The notes under the pieces were generated by a model. That model had not been told where the DNA came from. It did not search any database and saw only the letters and a program-made list of their open reading frames with translations. A DNA stretch of 20,136 nt from Phaeoceros laevis (taxonomy: Eukaryota; Anthocerotophyta; Anthocerotopsida; Notothyladales): assembly GCA_049999765.1 (NCBI GenBank), contig JBNGIQ010009090.1, positions 1-20,136 on the forward strand, given 5' to 3'. Below are positions 20,058-20,136 of this stretch, in pieces. Within the stretch, counting starts at the first letter, position 1. Each line of letters begins with the position of its first letter. The position numbers and the translations under genes were made by a program.

Positions 20058-20136
20058 ATGGACTACACCTTGCCAGCACTGAAGACGATGATCGCGCAGC
20101 TCAAAGCGGTGGTGCTGCCTAACCCTACAGCCACTG
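20058..20136 (+). CDS. RMI2: RMI2, second copy, exon 1 cut by the window edge
   Basis: The ATG at 20058 starts the same first exon as at 6590 (MDYTLPALKTMIAQLKAVV). Only 79 bases, 26 codons and one base, are inside the window. Nothing in them differs from the left copy, so it may continue as a second complete gene to the right. Confidence 0.85.
   Translation, partial: MDYTLPALKTMIAQLKAVVLPNPTAT

Larger units (their letters stand above)
13469..20136. repeat. Right copy of the long direct repeat
   Basis: This is the second copy of bases 1-6668, offset by 13,468. The point 13468/13469 falls inside exon 1 of the LRR-Roc-COR-caspase gene (around residue 482). That reading frame crosses it without a break, so it is only where the window's left edge happens to map. 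No insertion scar, target-site duplication or other breakpoint feature is visible there. Confidence 0.97.

Noticed and set aside
1-20136. CRISPR array, insertion sequence, or integrated virus
   Set aside because: No regularly spaced short repeats, transposase, reverse transcriptase or capsid-like frames were seen on either strand.

Overview
The window looks like nuclear DNA of a land plant, most likely a fern or another seed-free vascular plant. The evidence is an intron-containing RMI2 gene, a large TORNADO1-like LRR-Roc-COR gene, and relics of plant-type pentatricopeptide repeat (PPR) genes. The PPR wording (YGKCGSI-DARKVFDGLSQR and LAEKE-type spacers) reminds me of fern PLS-class PPR proteins such as those of Ceratopteris. 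That is recall, not a search.

The largest structural feature is a long direct repeat. Bases 1-6668 recur at 13469-20136, with no difference in the stretches I compared. The window is therefore about 1.5 periods of a 13,468-bp unit. It could be a very recent tandem duplication, a circular molecule read past its origin, or an assembly artefact.

One unit, from left to right: the 5' part of the LRR-Roc-COR-caspase gene (minus strand, 1-1445); its 5' flank, with several short inverted and tandem repeats (1446-2667); a 424-bp dispersed repeat (2668-3091); a frameshift-ridden PLS-class PPR pseudogene (3092-5400); a poorly defined minus-strand region that may hold exons (5400-6255); an intact four-exon RMI2 gene (plus strand, 6590-7213); a spacer with an 18-bp tandem repeat (7214-7830); a 108-aa putative secreted protein (7831-8157); a broken P-class PPR fragment whose 3' end carries the second copy of the dispersed repeat (8259-9088); and the complete two-exon LRR-Roc-COR-caspase gene (minus strand, 14913 down to 9211), whose 5' third is the repeat of the left edge. 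From 14914 to 20136 the unit repeats and stops inside RMI2 exon 1.

The main discovery candidate is the gene at 9211-14913. Removing one 144-bp GT-AG intron restores a perfect Walker A motif (GNAYAGKS) and gives a protein of about 1,852 residues: two LRR blocks, a Roc GTPase, a COR-like region and a C-terminal caspase domain. That domain looks like an animal-type (C14A) caspase, not a plant metacaspase. It keeps the His/Cys dyad, both arginines expected in an Asp-specific S1 pocket, and the p10 C-terminal ending. The Roc-COR and caspase segments lie in the same uninterrupted exon, so the fusion needs no splicing assumption.
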